Counted from the first letter of the stretch, positions 8,316 to 17,959 are shown. The stretch is DNA of 34,625 nt from Flavobacteriales bacterium (GCA_002737705.1 NSIM01000017.1:1-34625), one strand, 5' to 3'. The notes: generated by a model from the letters alone, not told the origin. A program made the numbers and translations.

Positions 8316-9845
8316 ATGGCAAAATCTCCCAAAAAAGAACAAGGAAAAGGAAAAAAATTCCAAGATCGAATGCCTGGAGAAAAACGCAATCGCAAAATAG
8401 ATTTGCTTAAGTCAGAATCCAAAAAAACCCAAATTTTTACTGAAAAAAAAGCCGATAGTGGAAGGGGAGATAGTGGTAGACCACCCCGGTCCGATAGTGG
8501 TTTTAGTCGCGGCGAGGGAAGAAATTTCACAGGGGGAGCCCGAAGTCCACGACCATTTGGCGACAACAATTCAAGACCGCCCCGGTCCGATAGTGGAAGG
8601 GGAGATAGTGGTAGACCACCCCGGCCCGATAGTGGTTTTAGTCGCGGCGAGGGAAGAAATTTCAAGCAATTAGACAAGTCAGAAGAAAAATTTTATTCTG
8701 GCAAATCAGAATCGCATAGCCAAGAAAGAACCAAACGATTGGCAGAATCACCGGTTTATACAAGAACAAAAAAATCTAATACCAGCCCATTAGATAAAAA
8801 CGGATTGGAAAAATTTGCTCCCCGTGGCGAAAAAGAAATCAATGAAAAATTATTGAGAACAGGAAGCAAAAACTCAAAAGCAATAATTGAAGAGACAAAA
8901 AGCAACAAACAGGACAATCAAAATAGACGGCAAGACGCAGCTAACCCCCACCCAATTTCAAGCATACCCCCAGCGAATATATTCAAGCCCAAAACATACG
9001 GCATCTCCAAAAAAGACAAAGAGCCCACACCAAAAGCATTCAAAGGAAGTAGAAGAGAATTTGGCCGAGTTTCTGAAAATCTTGAAAAAGGAACTGAGCA
9101 CTTAAACAGTGGCGAAATTCGCCTCAATCGGTATATTGCCAATAGTGGTGTTTGCAGCAGGCGTGAAGCAGACAATTTAATTGTTCAGGGATTGGTATAT
9201 GTTAATGAATTGGTTATTAATGAATTGGGTACAAAAATCAAATCAACAGATAGTGTTAGAGTAGAGAATAGAAAAATAACACCCGAAAAACCCGTCTATA
9301 TTTTAATGAATAAACCCAAGGGGTATATCACAACCACAACGGATCCAGAAGGGCGCAAAACAGTTATTGACTTAATCGATTTGCCAGGCAAAGAAAGGAT
9401 TTATCCGGTGGGTAGATTAGACAGAAACACAACGGGAGTTTTATTGCTTACAAACGATGGTGAACTTTCCCAAAAACTCATGCATCCAAGTTTTGAGATA
9501 AAAAAAGTGTATAAGGTAACACTCGACAAAAAACCCAGTAAAGAGCACATGTTAGCTTGGGTAGAAGGGGTTAAGCTAGAAGATGGTATGATGGCCTTTG
9601 AGCAATGTGGATTTGTTGAAGAGGGGAAAGAAAATGTTTTTGGGGTTGAAATAAAAAGCGGACGAAATCGTATAGTTAGAAGAATGTTTGAACATTTTCA
9701 ATACGAGGTTAGTGCTTTGGACAGGGTTCTTGTTGGAGAATTTGACAAAACCAAATTGGCAAGGGGCAAATGGCGTTTTCTGTCAGAGCAAGAATTTGCT
9801 TATATAGAACGTTTGAAGCGTAGCAAGCCCAAGGCCGTTAAGTAG
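8316..9845 (+). CDS. rluB: 23S rRNA pseudouridine synthase, RluB/RsuA family, with basic N-terminal extension
   Basis: This 509-aa protein has three parts. Residues 1 to about 265 are a low-complexity extension rich in Arg, Gly, Ser, Lys and Asp, with RGD/RPP/RGEGRNF repeats and no predicted fold. Residues about 267-325 are an S4 RNA-binding domain (IRLNRYIANSGVCSRREAD). From about 328 to 490 lies the RsuA/RluB catalytic domain: LMNKPKGYITTT, then YPVGRLDRNTTGVLLLTNDG with the catalytic Asp at 369, then GRNRIVRRMFEHF. It converts a specific rRNA uridine to pseudouridine; RluB is the best guess by architecture, but RluE/RluF/RsuA specificity cannot be settled here. The extension is unusual compared with the roughly 250-aa enterobacterial enzymes, and basic extensions of this type occur in Bacteroidota homologues. 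It contains a 78-bp direct repeat. Confidence 0.9.
   Translation: MAKSPKKEQGKGKKFQDRMPGEKRNRKIDLLKSESKKTQIFTEKKADSGRGDSGRPPRSDSGFSRGEGRNFTGGARSPRPFGDNNSRPPRSDSGRGDSGRPPRPDSGFSRGEGRNFKQLDKSEEKFYSGKSESHSQERTKRLAESPVYTRTKKSNTSPLDKNGLEKFAPRGEKEINEKLLRTGSKNSKAIIEETKSNKQDNQNRRQDAANPHPISSIPPANIFKPKTYGISKKDKEPTPKAFKGSRREFGRVSENLEKGTEHLNSGEIRLNRYIANSGVCSRREADNLIVQGLVYVNELVINELGTKIKSTDSVRVENRKITPEKPVYILMNKPKGYITTTTDPEGRKTVIDLIDLPGKERIYPVGRLDRNTTGVLLLTNDGELSQKLMHPSFEIKKVYKVTLDKKPSKEHMLAWVEGVKLEDGMMAFEQCGFVEEGKENVFGVEIKSGRNRIVRRMFEHFQYEVSALDRVLVGEFDKTKLARGKWRFLSEQEFAYIERLKRSKPKAVK
8452..8529 (+). repeat. 78-bp direct repeat, copy 1 (inside rluB)
   Basis: This copy matches 8587-8664 over 78 bp with a single T/C difference (CGGTCCGAT versus CGGCCCGAT). 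It begins CCGATAGTGGAAGGGG, is in frame, and encodes the SGRGDSGRPP...SGFSRGEGRNF unit of the low-complexity extension. Confidence 0.92.
8587..8664 (+). repeat. 78-bp direct repeat, copy 2 (inside rluB)
   Basis: This is the second copy of the in-frame 78-bp unit, 135 bp downstream of copy 1 and differing at one base. The offset is a multiple of three, so loss or gain of the intervening unit would keep the frame. Confidence 0.92.
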
Positions 9846-9984
9846 AAACACCCTCTGTAAAAGACAAACAATGTAAGTATTGGGCCTTGATTGGAAATTA
9901 GGGGTATTCCGTTTGCACCCATTTTGTTTACAAGAATGTCTTAGAGGGGTTAAGCACACCCAAGGAAAACCCTTTATTTTTCAA

Positions 9985-11358
9985 TTAAATTAGCAGCGTA
10001 TCTGGTTTTAGGGATTGATTTAATATGCGCCAAGACATTGGCCATAGATTGTTTAATCCATGACTTAAAGCGTTTGCTGTTCCCAATGACAACCCTTTCC
10101 ACCGTAAACCCACCCCACCCTTAAGCGCTGTTTTGATGGGTAAAAATTCTCTTTTATAGTAGCGCAGGGCAGTTTCTGCGTCAACGGGTATAATGGGATA
10201 ATGATCAATTTTGTTAATCATTAGATCGTATTCGCTATGGGGTTTCCATTTTTTTTTATTAGACAACCCCGCATTGATACCTATTTGTTTTACCTGCGGA
10301 AGAAGAGAAGGAAGATTTGGATAGTGTTGAAACCAATGGCCATTTTTGATTAGCAATAAGCCGCCCTTTTCTTCATATCCAAGATGCGCTTCTCCTAAAA
10401 ATGCGGGCAAATTTTTACAGGTATGGACGGATATTTTTTTTTGCAATACACATTTTTCTTTTTGTGTTTTTTGCAATACCGAAAAGAAAAACCCTTCCCC
10501 ATCGGTCTGGTGTGGCATCATTCTATACATTCCGGGCTCTGTTTCTAAGACGTTCCATTCTTTTGGAATAGCAAGTTTAATGGTCTGCGCATGTAAGCTA
10601 TTTAGAAGACCATTTATATTGTTTTCATTTTCTTTTTTGTTGTAGGTACACGTGCTGTAAACGAGATAGCCACCCTCGGCAATACTGGGCCAAATATCAT
10701 GAGCAATACGTTGTTGTCGCTCTGAGCAGAGTTGAACATTTCCAATACTCCACTCATTCAATGCAGTTGGATTTTTTCGAAACATACCTTCACCACTGCA
10801 GGGCATATCGGCCAATACCAAGTGAAATAAACCCCGTAATTTACCCAGATTTTGAGCACTAGAGGTGGTCACAACATGATTTGCTTGTCCCCACTTGCAT
10901 AAATTTTCAAGCAAAACAGCACACCTAGAAGCGATGGTTTCATTGGCTACCAACAAATCCCCATCCCTTAATACGCTAGAAATATGCGTGCTTTTCCCTC
11001 CAGGGGCACCGCACAAATCCAGGGCAACTATTCCCTTGGGCATTGTTTTTAACAGTTCTTGGGCGACGTGACCAATGACCATGCTGTTTGCTTCTTGAAC
11101 ATAATAGCCCCCGGCATGAAATGCAGGATCACCTGTAAAAGAAATTCGGCGCGAAAGTAAAAATCCGTCTTCACAATGGACAATGGGCCGAAGAATCATC
11201 GATGGTATAAGTTGGTTTATCCCAGCAATTTTATGTCGATTTATGCGAATAGAAACATTGGGTATTTTATCGATACAATCCACTATTGCTGTTGCCTCCG
11301 ACATGGGAAGTGATTGTTGAAGCAAGGCAATAAATTCTTTGGTTAGGGTTTTTTGCAT
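9985..11358 (-). CDS. rRNA cytosine-C5 methyltransferase, RsmF/RsmB (NOL1/NOP2/sun) family
   Basis: This 457-aa SAM-dependent enzyme is predicted to methylate C5 of a cytosine in rRNA (RsmF-like 16S C1407 is the best guess by architecture) or tRNA. Motif I is ALDLCGAPGGKSTH (about 111-124). The conserved Pro-Cys of motif IV is in LADMPCSGEGMFRK (about 184-197). The catalytic Cys of motif VI is in VYSTCTYNKKENE (about 232-244). The N-terminal region has the RINRHK-type segment and the C-terminal 150 or so residues resemble the RsmF PUA-like extension (VGLRWKGLSLG). It is the last gene of menA-menC-rsmF, 9 nt after the menC stop. The link to menaquinone genes looks like operon packing rather than function. 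Confidence 0.88.
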   Translation of the reverse strand: MQKTLTKEFIALLQQSLPMSEATAIVDCIDKIPNVSIRINRHKIAGINQLIPSMILRPIVHCEDGFLLSRRISFTGDPAFHAGGYYVQEANSMVIGHVAQELLKTMPKGIVALDLCGAPGGKSTHISSVLRDGDLLVANETIASRCAVLLENLCKWGQANHVVTTSSAQNLGKLRGLFHLVLADMPCSGEGMFRKNPTALNEWSIGNVQLCSERQQRIAHDIWPSIAEGGYLVYSTCTYNKKENENNINGLLNSLHAQTIKLAIPKEWNVLETEPGMYRMMPHQTDGEGFFFSVLQKTQKEKCVLQKKISVHTCKNLPAFLGEAHLGYEEKGGLLLIKNGHWFQHYPNLPSLLPQVKQIGINAGLSNKKKWKPHSEYDLMINKIDHYPIIPVDAETALRYYKREFLPIKTALKGGVGLRWKGLSLGTANALSHGLNNLWPMSWRILNQSLKPDTLLI

Positions 11359-11367
11359 ATATAAGGG

Positions 11368-12393
11368 TCAGGGTAAAAACCACAAAGAATTGCTCCTCAT
11401 TGCGGTACGTTTTGGGAAATTGTCTGTATATAATTCTCCAGTCCCTAAACCTTGGCAAAGGGGCGAACCAAACTGTGAAACCCATTGAGCGATAGCTGAA
11501 AGACCAATACTTCCCTCCAAGGCGCTGGTGCTCCACCAACCAATATTGTATTGTTTGGCAATGGATATCCATCGCTCTGCCAGATCCAAACCACCCAGCA
11601 GGGTGGGTTTTAACACTATATAGTGGGGTTTTGCCCACAGCAATCGTTTTGCCCCATCGTCAAAATTCAATCCAACAAGTTCTTCGTCTAGCGCAATGGG
11701 AATGGTTGAGCAGTGACAAATTTCATCCAAACCACCGAAAGCAGCAGGAACAGGTTGCTCTATACTGTGGATGGAAAAACGCGACAAATCTTTGATTTGT
11801 TGGAGTGTTGTATCAGGCATAAACGATCCGTTGGCATCCAAACGAAGTTCAAGCTTAAAAGGACTGAATTGTTTTCTAATTGATTCCAGCAAACGGCATT
11901 CCTTGTCAAAATCTTCGGAACCGACTTTAATTTTAATACACTCAAATCCAGATGCAATTTTTTGCTTGGCTTCTTTGAGCATGGCTTCGGGATTGTCCAT
12001 CCATACAAGGCCGTTTATCGGAAGTCCAATTTTTCCTTGCGTGAAGGAATTTTTTACCCAAATTCCCAAACCACCCGCTTGAAAATCCAACAAAGCACAA
12101 TGAAGGGCAAATCGCAATGCCGGGAGTGGGCAGGTTTTGCCAGGCATCCAATGTTCCAATAATCCGCGAATGCTTTCCTCTGACTGTACTTTGTTAATCT
12201 CCGGTGCGAGGATGTCTATATAGTCGGCACTGTAATCAACACTCAATCCGGCCAATGGAGATGCTTCACCCAGTCCAATGATTTTACCTTTTTGCAAGCG
12301 AAGCACCCATGAGGTTTTCTCGGTATAGGCCCCCCGACTGGTTGTCGCCGGTTTTGAAAAAGCAAGGCAATGGGGTTCTATAGACAATTGCAT
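11368..12393 (-). CDS. menC: o-Succinylbenzoate synthase (enolase superfamily)
   Basis: MenC dehydrates SHCHC to o-succinylbenzoate in menaquinone biosynthesis. The ATG at 12393 gives 341 aa; an in-frame TTG at 12432 would overlap menA, so I reject it. The enolase-superfamily catalytic set is visible in order: KxK in CIKIKVG (near 152-158), the first metal-ligand Asp in RLDANGSF (near 184), Glu in SIEQP (near 212), Asp-Glu in PIALDEELVG (near 235), and Lys in YIVLKPTLLGG (near 259). It starts 1 nt after the menA stop, so the two form an operon whose products act in the same pathway. Specificity within the muconate-lactonizing subgroup is supported mainly by the menA neighbour. Confidence 0.93.
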   Translation of the reverse strand: MQLSIEPHCLAFSKPATTSRGAYTEKTSWVLRLQKGKIIGLGEASPLAGLSVDYSADYIDILAPEINKVQSEESIRGLLEHWMPGKTCPLPALRFALHCALLDFQAGGLGIWVKNSFTQGKIGLPINGLVWMDNPEAMLKEAKQKIASGFECIKIKVGSEDFDKECRLLESIRKQFSPFKLELRLDANGSFMPDTTLQQIKDLSRFSIHSIEQPVPAAFGGLDEICHCSTIPIALDEELVGLNFDDGAKRLLWAKPHYIVLKPTLLGGLDLAERWISIAKQYNIGWWSTSALEGSIGLSAIAQWVSQFGSPLCQGLGTGELYTDNFPKRTAMRSNSLWFLP

Positions 12394-12394
12394 T

Positions 12395-13378
12395 TTAGTT
12401 TTCCCAGTTTTTGTTAATACCCATAAAATCAATTACAAACCAGGCCATCGTACAATAAATAATGATGGCTAGCAATACAACGAGCGAGAGTTTTTTTAAT
12501 TCTTTATTGAGTGTAATTCGATTCCCAGGTAATGTTTCACTTAAAACCCGGTAGTGTTGAGAAAGCAAGGCAAACACCGGGGAAAAAACACCCAACAAAA
12601 ATATGGATGCGACCGGTGGCAATCCTGAATACCCAAAATGTGTTCGCTCAAACACCAAAAAGGAAGAGGGTAAAAGAAGAGAACCCAATACCAAAACAAT
12701 CCGATGGTAAACAAGGGTTTTTTTTGCACCCAAGCGGACAGCAAGGGTTTTTTTAAGCATGGCTTTGTCGGTTTCTAAGTCACGATAATTATTCACATTC
12801 AGAACCCCCGTAGCCAGCAAGCCCATTCCAAGACCAGCCAGTAAAAACACCATATCAATATCGCATCCCAACAGCAAACCCATTCCCAAAACTGGAACAA
12901 GGCCAAAGAAAAGCAATACAAATAAATCCCCAAACCCATAGTAACCGTATGCGTTTTCCCCCAAGGTATATGCCAGTGCGGCTACTATAGAAAAAAGGCC
13001 TAGGCCCAGTAAAAAAAAGCCTTTATGGTCGTATAAAAGTCCTGAAATATAGATCATACAAAGACCCAAAACAAGGACAAGTAACCCCAAAATCCAGAGA
13101 GCAATCCGCATTGAATAGGGTAAAATTTTGCCCCCCGATAGGGCGCGGTCTGTTCTTTTTGCTTGGATATCGACCCCTTTGTCAAAATCCCCATAATCAT
13201 TGGCATAATTACTCAATACCTGAAGAAACAGTGCAGTAAGCAAAGCCAGTCCAATAACTGGATATGGATAGTTTGTATTAAAACCTTGTAGGTATGAAAC
13301 GGCGGAGCCCAACAATATGCCAGACATTGCCAGAGGAAGTGTGCGGAGTCGGGCGGCTTGTATCCAAGGATTAAGCAT
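12395..13378 (-). CDS. menA: 1,4-Dihydroxy-2-naphthoate polyprenyltransferase
   Basis: MenA is an integral-membrane UbiA-family prenyltransferase that attaches the polyprenyl tail to DHNA, making demethylmenaquinone. The 327-aa product has about eight or nine hydrophobic segments. The first Asp-rich substrate motif, NYANDYGDFDKGVD, is near residues 54-67, and the second, NVNNYRDLETDK, is near 192-203. The N-terminus (MLNPWIQAARLRTLPLAMSG) is typical of the family. It heads menA-menC-rsmF. A TATATTTG element ends only 5 nt before the ATG (13384-13391), which makes menA a candidate for a leaderless or nearly leaderless transcript. Menaquinone as the main quinone fits Bacteroidota. Confidence 0.95.
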   Translation of the reverse strand: MLNPWIQAARLRTLPLAMSGILLGSAVSYLQGFNTNYPYPVIGLALLTALFLQVLSNYANDYGDFDKGVDIQAKRTDRALSGGKILPYSMRIALWILGLLVLVLGLCMIYISGLLYDHKGFFLLGLGLFSIVAALAYTLGENAYGYYGFGDLFVLLFFGLVPVLGMGLLLGCDIDMVFLLAGLGMGLLATGVLNVNNYRDLETDKAMLKKTLAVRLGAKKTLVYHRIVLVLGSLLLPSSFLVFERTHFGYSGLPPVASIFLLGVFSPVFALLSQHYRVLSETLPGNRITLNKELKKLSLVVLLAIIIYCTMAWFVIDFMGINKNWEN

Positions 13379-13383
13379 GCTTA

Positions 13384-13391
13384 CAAATATA
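13384..13391 (-). promoter_or_regulatory. TAnnTTTG promoter element for menA-menC-rsmF
   Basis: The minus strand reads TATATTTG, with its G 5 nt from the menA ATG. It fits the -7 consensus; the local AT-richness makes a chance match possible. Confidence 0.4.
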
Positions 13392-13435
13392 GCGGAAGCG
13401 TCTCTTTTTAATTTTTTTCTGTGGTTGACAAAGTA

Positions 13436-15013
13436 TCAACCAAGGGTTTTTCGATTCCGATTGAATACATAATAGATGGGCCAACCCAAAGCAACAATCC
13501 CAATACCGGTCAATGCAATTTTCCACTGAACAATGATAATTCCTATGGCAATAAAACCTGCAAGCAAAAGGTATAAGATTGGTAAATAGGGATATCCCCA
13601 CACCTTATAAGGCCTTTCAGTAAGGGGTTCGCGCTTTCGCAAAACAATCACACCTGCAACAGTAATAATATAAAATAAGAGGGATGCAAATGTGCAGTAG
13701 CTGAGAAGGTCTCCATAAGTGCCACTGAGACACAAAACACTTGCCCAGAAAGCCTGCATCCACAGGGCATTTGCAGGAACCCCTTGCCGGTTTAATGTTG
13801 AAGCAGCCCTGAAAAAATATCCTTTATCTGCCATTGCCTGGTAGAGCCTACTACCGGCTAAAATTAATCCATTATTGCATCCAAAAGTGCTAACCATTAT
13901 CAGTCCAGCCATACAAAGTAGTCCCATCATGCCAGCAGATGCGTCATGGGTTGCACCCATGAGAACCGAAGCGGCTGAAGCCCCAACCCTATCTTGGTTG
14001 GCATGGGCAATTCCAAGTTTCACATTCTCGATGAACCCCCCTTCTATTAGTAAAGCCGATTCATCACCACGTATCGGAAGCAATGCCATATAGGCAACAT
14101 TCGACAGGCAATAAACAATTGTTACAATTACGGTACCGTAAAGCAATGCGCGGGGAATGGTTTTGCTGGGGTTTGACACCTCTCCCGACATAAAGGTAAT
14201 TCCTTGCCATGCATCGCTGGAAAACAAACTGCCTACCATGGCACTGGAAAATGCCAGCAATAGGCCAATACCCGCTATAGATTGCCAGACACCAACCAGC
14301 GGAACGGACATAGACCCAGGTTGTGGAATAGGAACCTTAAATTGACCTGGCTGAACAGATAAACTTAGGTTTTCCCAGAGATAATTTTTTACCCCCACCA
14401 GCCCACCACCAAATGCAATATAAAGCCCTCCAAAAATCAAGGCGCCGAGAGCAATTAGCTTAGCCAAGGTAAAAACACGCTGAATCCATTTTCCCTGTTG
14501 TATGCCCATTGCGTTGATCCAGGTTAATACGAGTATACTGGAAATAGCAATCAATTGTCCTGCGGAGATATGCCACTTGAATCCCATAACCAAAAGGGTA
14601 AACACAATATTTTGATGTCCTAAATTTTCATTGAAAATACCCAAATGCTTTGAAAACGCCATTGCAACGGCTGCAATGACACCCGTTTGGATAACGGAAA
14701 AAACAGACCATCCGTAGACAAAGCCCATTTTTTTTCCATAAATGCGGCTAACAAAATTGTATTGACCTCCGGCATTGGGCATCATTGCCGCCAATTCGCC
14801 AAAGCTCAAGGCCGCCATAATGGTAATTACGCCAGTTAATAACCAAGCGAAAAGAACAAGTGGACCAGTTCCAAGCTGCCTTGTCATGTCTGCGCTGACC
14901 AAAAAAATTCCGCTGCCAATCATACTGCCCGAAACAAGCAGGGTGGCATCAAACAATCCGAGTTTTTTGTTATTGATCAATGATTGGCTTCGACAATAGT
15001 CGTGGTGGTGCAC
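13436..15013 (-). CDS. APC-superfamily amino-acid permease
   Basis: This 525-aa membrane transporter begins with GTG at 15013 (no ATG is available near the N-terminus). The first transmembrane helix carries the APC hallmark SGSMIGSGIFLVSADM (residues about 28-43), followed by ELAAMMPNAGGQYNFVSRIYG near 72-92. About twelve hydrophobic helices follow, ending in the typical ERPYKVWGYPYLPILYLLLA near residues 475-494. It should be a proton- or antiport-coupled inner-membrane amino-acid transporter. The substrate cannot be read from the sequence. An insertion of about 45 residues between two central helices (GDESALLIEG...GVAHDASAG region) makes it longer than many 450-480-aa relatives. It lies 87 nt downstream of another APC transporter. 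Confidence 0.87.
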   Translation of the reverse strand: MHHHDYCRSQSLINNKKLGLFDATLLVSGSMIGSGIFLVSADMTRQLGTGPLVLFAWLLTGVITIMAALSFGELAAMMPNAGGQYNFVSRIYGKKMGFVYGWSVFSVIQTGVIAAVAMAFSKHLGIFNENLGHQNIVFTLLVMGFKWHISAGQLIAISSILVLTWINAMGIQQGKWIQRVFTLAKLIALGALIFGGLYIAFGGGLVGVKNYLWENLSLSVQPGQFKVPIPQPGSMSVPLVGVWQSIAGIGLLLAFSSAMVGSLFSSDAWQGITFMSGEVSNPSKTIPRALLYGTVIVTIVYCLSNVAYMALLPIRGDESALLIEGGFIENVKLGIAHANQDRVGASAASVLMGATHDASAGMMGLLCMAGLIMVSTFGCNNGLILAGSRLYQAMADKGYFFRAASTLNRQGVPANALWMQAFWASVLCLSGTYGDLLSYCTFASLLFYIITVAGVIVLRKREPLTERPYKVWGYPYLPILYLLLAGFIAIGIIIVQWKIALTGIGIVALGWPIYYVFNRNRKTLG

Positions 15014-15100
15014 GTTTTGGTGATGTGTTTAGGGTTAATAGGCCTGGGAATCAAGTTGCGAGAGTAATTGCCCAAAAAACCCATGGGATTTAGCAGCGTC

Positions 15101-16672
15101 TTATTTTTTGTGTAAATGAGAATTTTTCCGGCTGTAGGCAAAATAGATGATTAGGCCAAGCACCATCCAAATCAATGCCGCTTTTAACGTAAATGTATCC
15201 AAGGCAATGATCATCATTGAACAAACGATTACACCAAGTATGGGAACCAATGGAACCAATGGGGTTTTAAAAGGCCTCGGGATATCGGGGTTGCTTTTAC
15301 GCATTATAAGAATACCGGCACTCACCAAAACAAAGGCAAAGAGCGTTCCAAAAGAGGTTAAATCACCTGCAAGATTTCCTGGTACGAAGGCGGCAAATCC
15401 CCCCACAAAAACAAATAATATCCAATTTGATTTAAAGGGTGTGCTAAATTTGGGATGGAGTTCAGCAAATACTTTGGGTATCAACCCATCTTGGCTCATG
15501 GAATAGAAAACACGACTTTGTCCCATAAGCATGACCAAAATAACCGATGAAAAACCTGCCAATATCGCCACCGTTACACTTGTTTCTAGCCATTGATAGC
15601 CCGGCATATATGTTTTAATAACATAGGCAACCGAAGCCTCTTTGCCACTTGTGGAGAATATTGACCAATTGGCGACACCCGTCAATACGTGCGCAAAAAG
15701 AACATATAAAACAGTACAAATAAGCAGTGAGCCTAAAATACCGATGGGCATGTCGCGTTTTGGATTTTTGGCTTCTTGTGCAGTTGTACTGACTGCATCA
15801 AAACCGATGAAGGCAAAGAATACAATGGCAGCACCTCCCAAAACCCCCCCCCATCCCCATTTGAAAAACCCATCGTGTCCGGATGTGTGTTCGGGTATCA
15901 AATACGGTTGGTAATTCACGGGATTGATAAATTTCCAGCCAACGGCTATAAAAACGAGTACGATTGAAACTTTAACAAACACAATAATTGCATTTACAAT
16001 GGCTGATTCTTTGGTTCCCTTAATCAGCAACAAGGTTAGAGCCAATAAAATCATCAGTGCGGGAACATTCATTATGCCGCTACTTACGGTTACCATTTTA
16101 GCCAATTGGGTGGGCAATAAGGCAAATTGATCGGTAGTTAGAATGGCCACTTTTTCTGTAACAGCAAGTTTAAATGCGGGGAAGGCTTCATTGATTTGTT
16201 GCAAGGCATCTCCCGAAATTTGATATAATTTTTCGAAGGGAGAGTGACACCAGGCATAAGGAATGGAATGCCCCAAGAGGTTGTTTAGGTACTCGCTCCA
16301 AGCAATCGAAACAGTCGCTGCGCCCAAAGCATATTCCATAATTAATGACCAACCAATAACCCAGGCAACCAATTCTCCCATTGTAACAAATGAGTAGGCA
16401 TAGGCACTTCCCGAAACAGGAATCATGGCAGCAAATTCTGCATAACACAAGCCTGCAAAAGCACAACCAATGGCAGCTACAATAAATGAAATTGTAACAC
16501 CCGCGCCAGCGGCTTCGGAGGCTGCATGTGCTGTCCGGACAAACAGTCCAGCTCCAATAATTGCACCAATACCCAAGGCGATCAAACTCCCTGCACCCAA
16601 AGTACGCTTCAAATTACTTCCTTGAGCCTGTTGCAAGAGGGCTTCAATCGATTTTTTTCTCCAAATAGACAT
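15101..16672 (-). CDS. APC-superfamily cationic-amino-acid-transporter-like permease
   Basis: This 523-aa inner-membrane transporter resembles the CAT/YfnA branch of the APC superfamily. The N-terminus has the short cytosolic lead (SIWRKKSIEALLQQA) followed by LIALGIGAIIGAGLFVRTAH, the substrate-cradling first helix. FIGFDAVSTTAQEAKNPKRD, near residues 285-304, is a highly characteristic CAT-branch motif, and a distal RPFKTPLVPLVPILGV block precedes the last helices. Twelve or more membrane segments are visible. The substrate is unknown. The gene follows kbl by 74 nt on the same strand, with no terminator seen between them, and another permease follows. Together this suggests a small group for amino-acid uptake and use, which is inference from context. 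Confidence 0.9.
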   Translation of the reverse strand: MSIWRKKSIEALLQQAQGSNLKRTLGAGSLIALGIGAIIGAGLFVRTAHAASEAAGAGVTISFIVAAIGCAFAGLCYAEFAAMIPVSGSAYAYSFVTMGELVAWVIGWSLIMEYALGAATVSIAWSEYLNNLLGHSIPYAWCHSPFEKLYQISGDALQQINEAFPAFKLAVTEKVAILTTDQFALLPTQLAKMVTVSSGIMNVPALMILLALTLLLIKGTKESAIVNAIIVFVKVSIVLVFIAVGWKFINPVNYQPYLIPEHTSGHDGFFKWGWGGVLGGAAIVFFAFIGFDAVSTTAQEAKNPKRDMPIGILGSLLICTVLYVLFAHVLTGVANWSIFSTSGKEASVAYVIKTYMPGYQWLETSVTVAILAGFSSVILVMLMGQSRVFYSMSQDGLIPKVFAELHPKFSTPFKSNWILFVFVGGFAAFVPGNLAGDLTSFGTLFAFVLVSAGILIMRKSNPDIPRPFKTPLVPLVPILGVIVCSMMIIALDTFTLKAALIWMVLGLIIYFAYSRKNSHLHKK

Positions 16673-16746
16673 TATATAGATTACAGTTTAAAGATGTGTC
16701 GACGAATATATGCATTCATGGTTAAACAAGCGCAAAATGGCCACAC

Positions 16747-17940
16747 TTAAATTACACCCAATGCTTTACCCACCTTAGAAAAGGCAGTGATTGCCTTGTC
16801 TATATGTTCAAATTCATGGGCTGCACTCAATTGCACCCTTATCCGTGCTTGTCCTTTTGCAACAACGGGAAAAAAGAAACCAATCACATATATTCCTTCC
16901 AATAACAAAGCGCTGGCCATGTCTTGGCTCAATTTGGCATCGTACAACATCACCGGAACAATTGCACTGTCTCCATCCTTAATATCAAAACCCGCCGATT
17001 TAATACCTGACTTAAAGCGCTTTACATTGTCTTCAAGTTTATCACGTAAGGCGTTTGATTCATTGAGTATTTTAAATACCTCTAGGCTTGCACCAACGAT
17101 GCTAGGTGCCAATGAATTACTGAACAAATACGGTCGGCTTCGCTGGCGCAACAATTCGATGATTTCCTTTCTACCCGTTGTATAACCGCCCATAGCACCG
17201 CCCAATGCTTTACCCAAAGTGCCGGTAATGATATCAACCCTTCCCATAACATTGCAATATTCAGGGGTTCCTCTGCCAGTTGCACCAACAAAACCGGCTG
17301 CATGACACTCATCGGTCATTACCATGGCGTCGTAATTATCTGCCAAATCGCAAATTTTATCGAGTTGGGCTACGTATCCATCCATTGAGAAAACCCCATC
17401 GGTAACCACCAAAATGAAACGCGCCCCCTTATTACGCGCTGCAATTAATTGGGTTTCCAAATCGGCCATATTGTTGTTTTCGTATCGGAATCGCATCGCC
17501 TTGCACAAACGAACACCATCAATGATAGAAGCGTGGTTGAGACTATCTGAAACAATTGCATCCTGCTCTCCGAATAGGGGTTCAAAAACCCCCCCATTGG
17601 CATCAAAGGCAGCCGCATACAGAATGGTATCTTCGGTACCATAAAACGCCGCAATCGTGGCTTCCAATTCCTTGTGAATATCTTGGGTGCCGCAAATAAA
17701 CCGCACGCTGCTCATCCCAAACCCGTGGGAATCGATAGCCCGCTTGGCTGCTTCTAAAACCCGGGGATGACTACTCAAACCCAGATAATTGTTGCCACAA
17801 AAATTTAAAACCTCACGCCCATCCATCAAACGGATAGTCACGTCTTGTGGAGTGGTAATAATGCGTTCTTTTTTGAATAGTCCAGCCTCTTGAATGCTTT
17901 GCAGTTCGGTGGATAGGTGTTGTTTAATGGCTCCGTACAT
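16747..17940 (-). CDS. kbl: Glycine C-acetyltransferase (2-amino-3-ketobutyrate CoA ligase)
   Basis: Kbl is a PLP-dependent alpha-oxoamine synthase. It cleaves 2-amino-3-ketobutyrate with CoA to glycine and acetyl-CoA, the second step of threonine degradation through threonine dehydrogenase. The 397-aa product has the family length. Visible motifs are [17 protein letters not shown] near 46-62, [20 protein letters not shown] near 73-93, [14 protein letters not shown] with the PLP-ring Asp/His near 205-218, and the PLP-lysine in [15 protein letters not shown] near residue 246. No threonine dehydrogenase gene is in the window. A TATTTTTG promoter-like element lies in the 29-nt gap after the GH3 gene. 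Confidence 0.94.
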   Translation of the reverse strand: MYGAIKQHLSTELQSIQEAGLFKKERIITTPQDVTIRLMDGREVLNFCGNNYLGLSSHPRVLEAAKRAIDSHGFGMSSVRFICGTQDIHKELEATIAAFYGTEDTILYAAAFDANGGVFEPLFGEQDAIVSDSLNHASIIDGVRLCKAMRFRYENNNMADLETQLIAARNKGARFILVVTDGVFSMDGYVAQLDKICDLADNYDAMVMTDECHAAGFVGATGRGTPEYCNVMGRVDIITGTLGKALGGAMGGYTTGRKEIIELLRQRSRPYLFSNSLAPSIVGASLEVFKILNESNALRDKLEDNVKRFKSGIKSAGFDIKDGDSAIVPVMLYDAKLSQDMASALLLEGIYVIGFFFPVVAKGQARIRVQLSAAHEFEHIDKAITAFSKVGKALGVI

Positions 17941-17959
17941 AAGGGTTTAAATGAACAAA

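Noticed and set aside
8306-8677. Minus-strand open frame with Pro/Leu/Ser repeats inside rluB
   Set aside because: It is the antisense shadow of the low-complexity, repeat-bearing N-terminal extension of the real plus-strand gene.
9846-9984. Possible shared terminator between convergent rluB and rsmF-like genes
   Set aside because: Complementarity between the AACACCCTCT region near 9846 and AGAGGGGTT near 9945 is imperfect and far apart, with no T run next to a compact stem.
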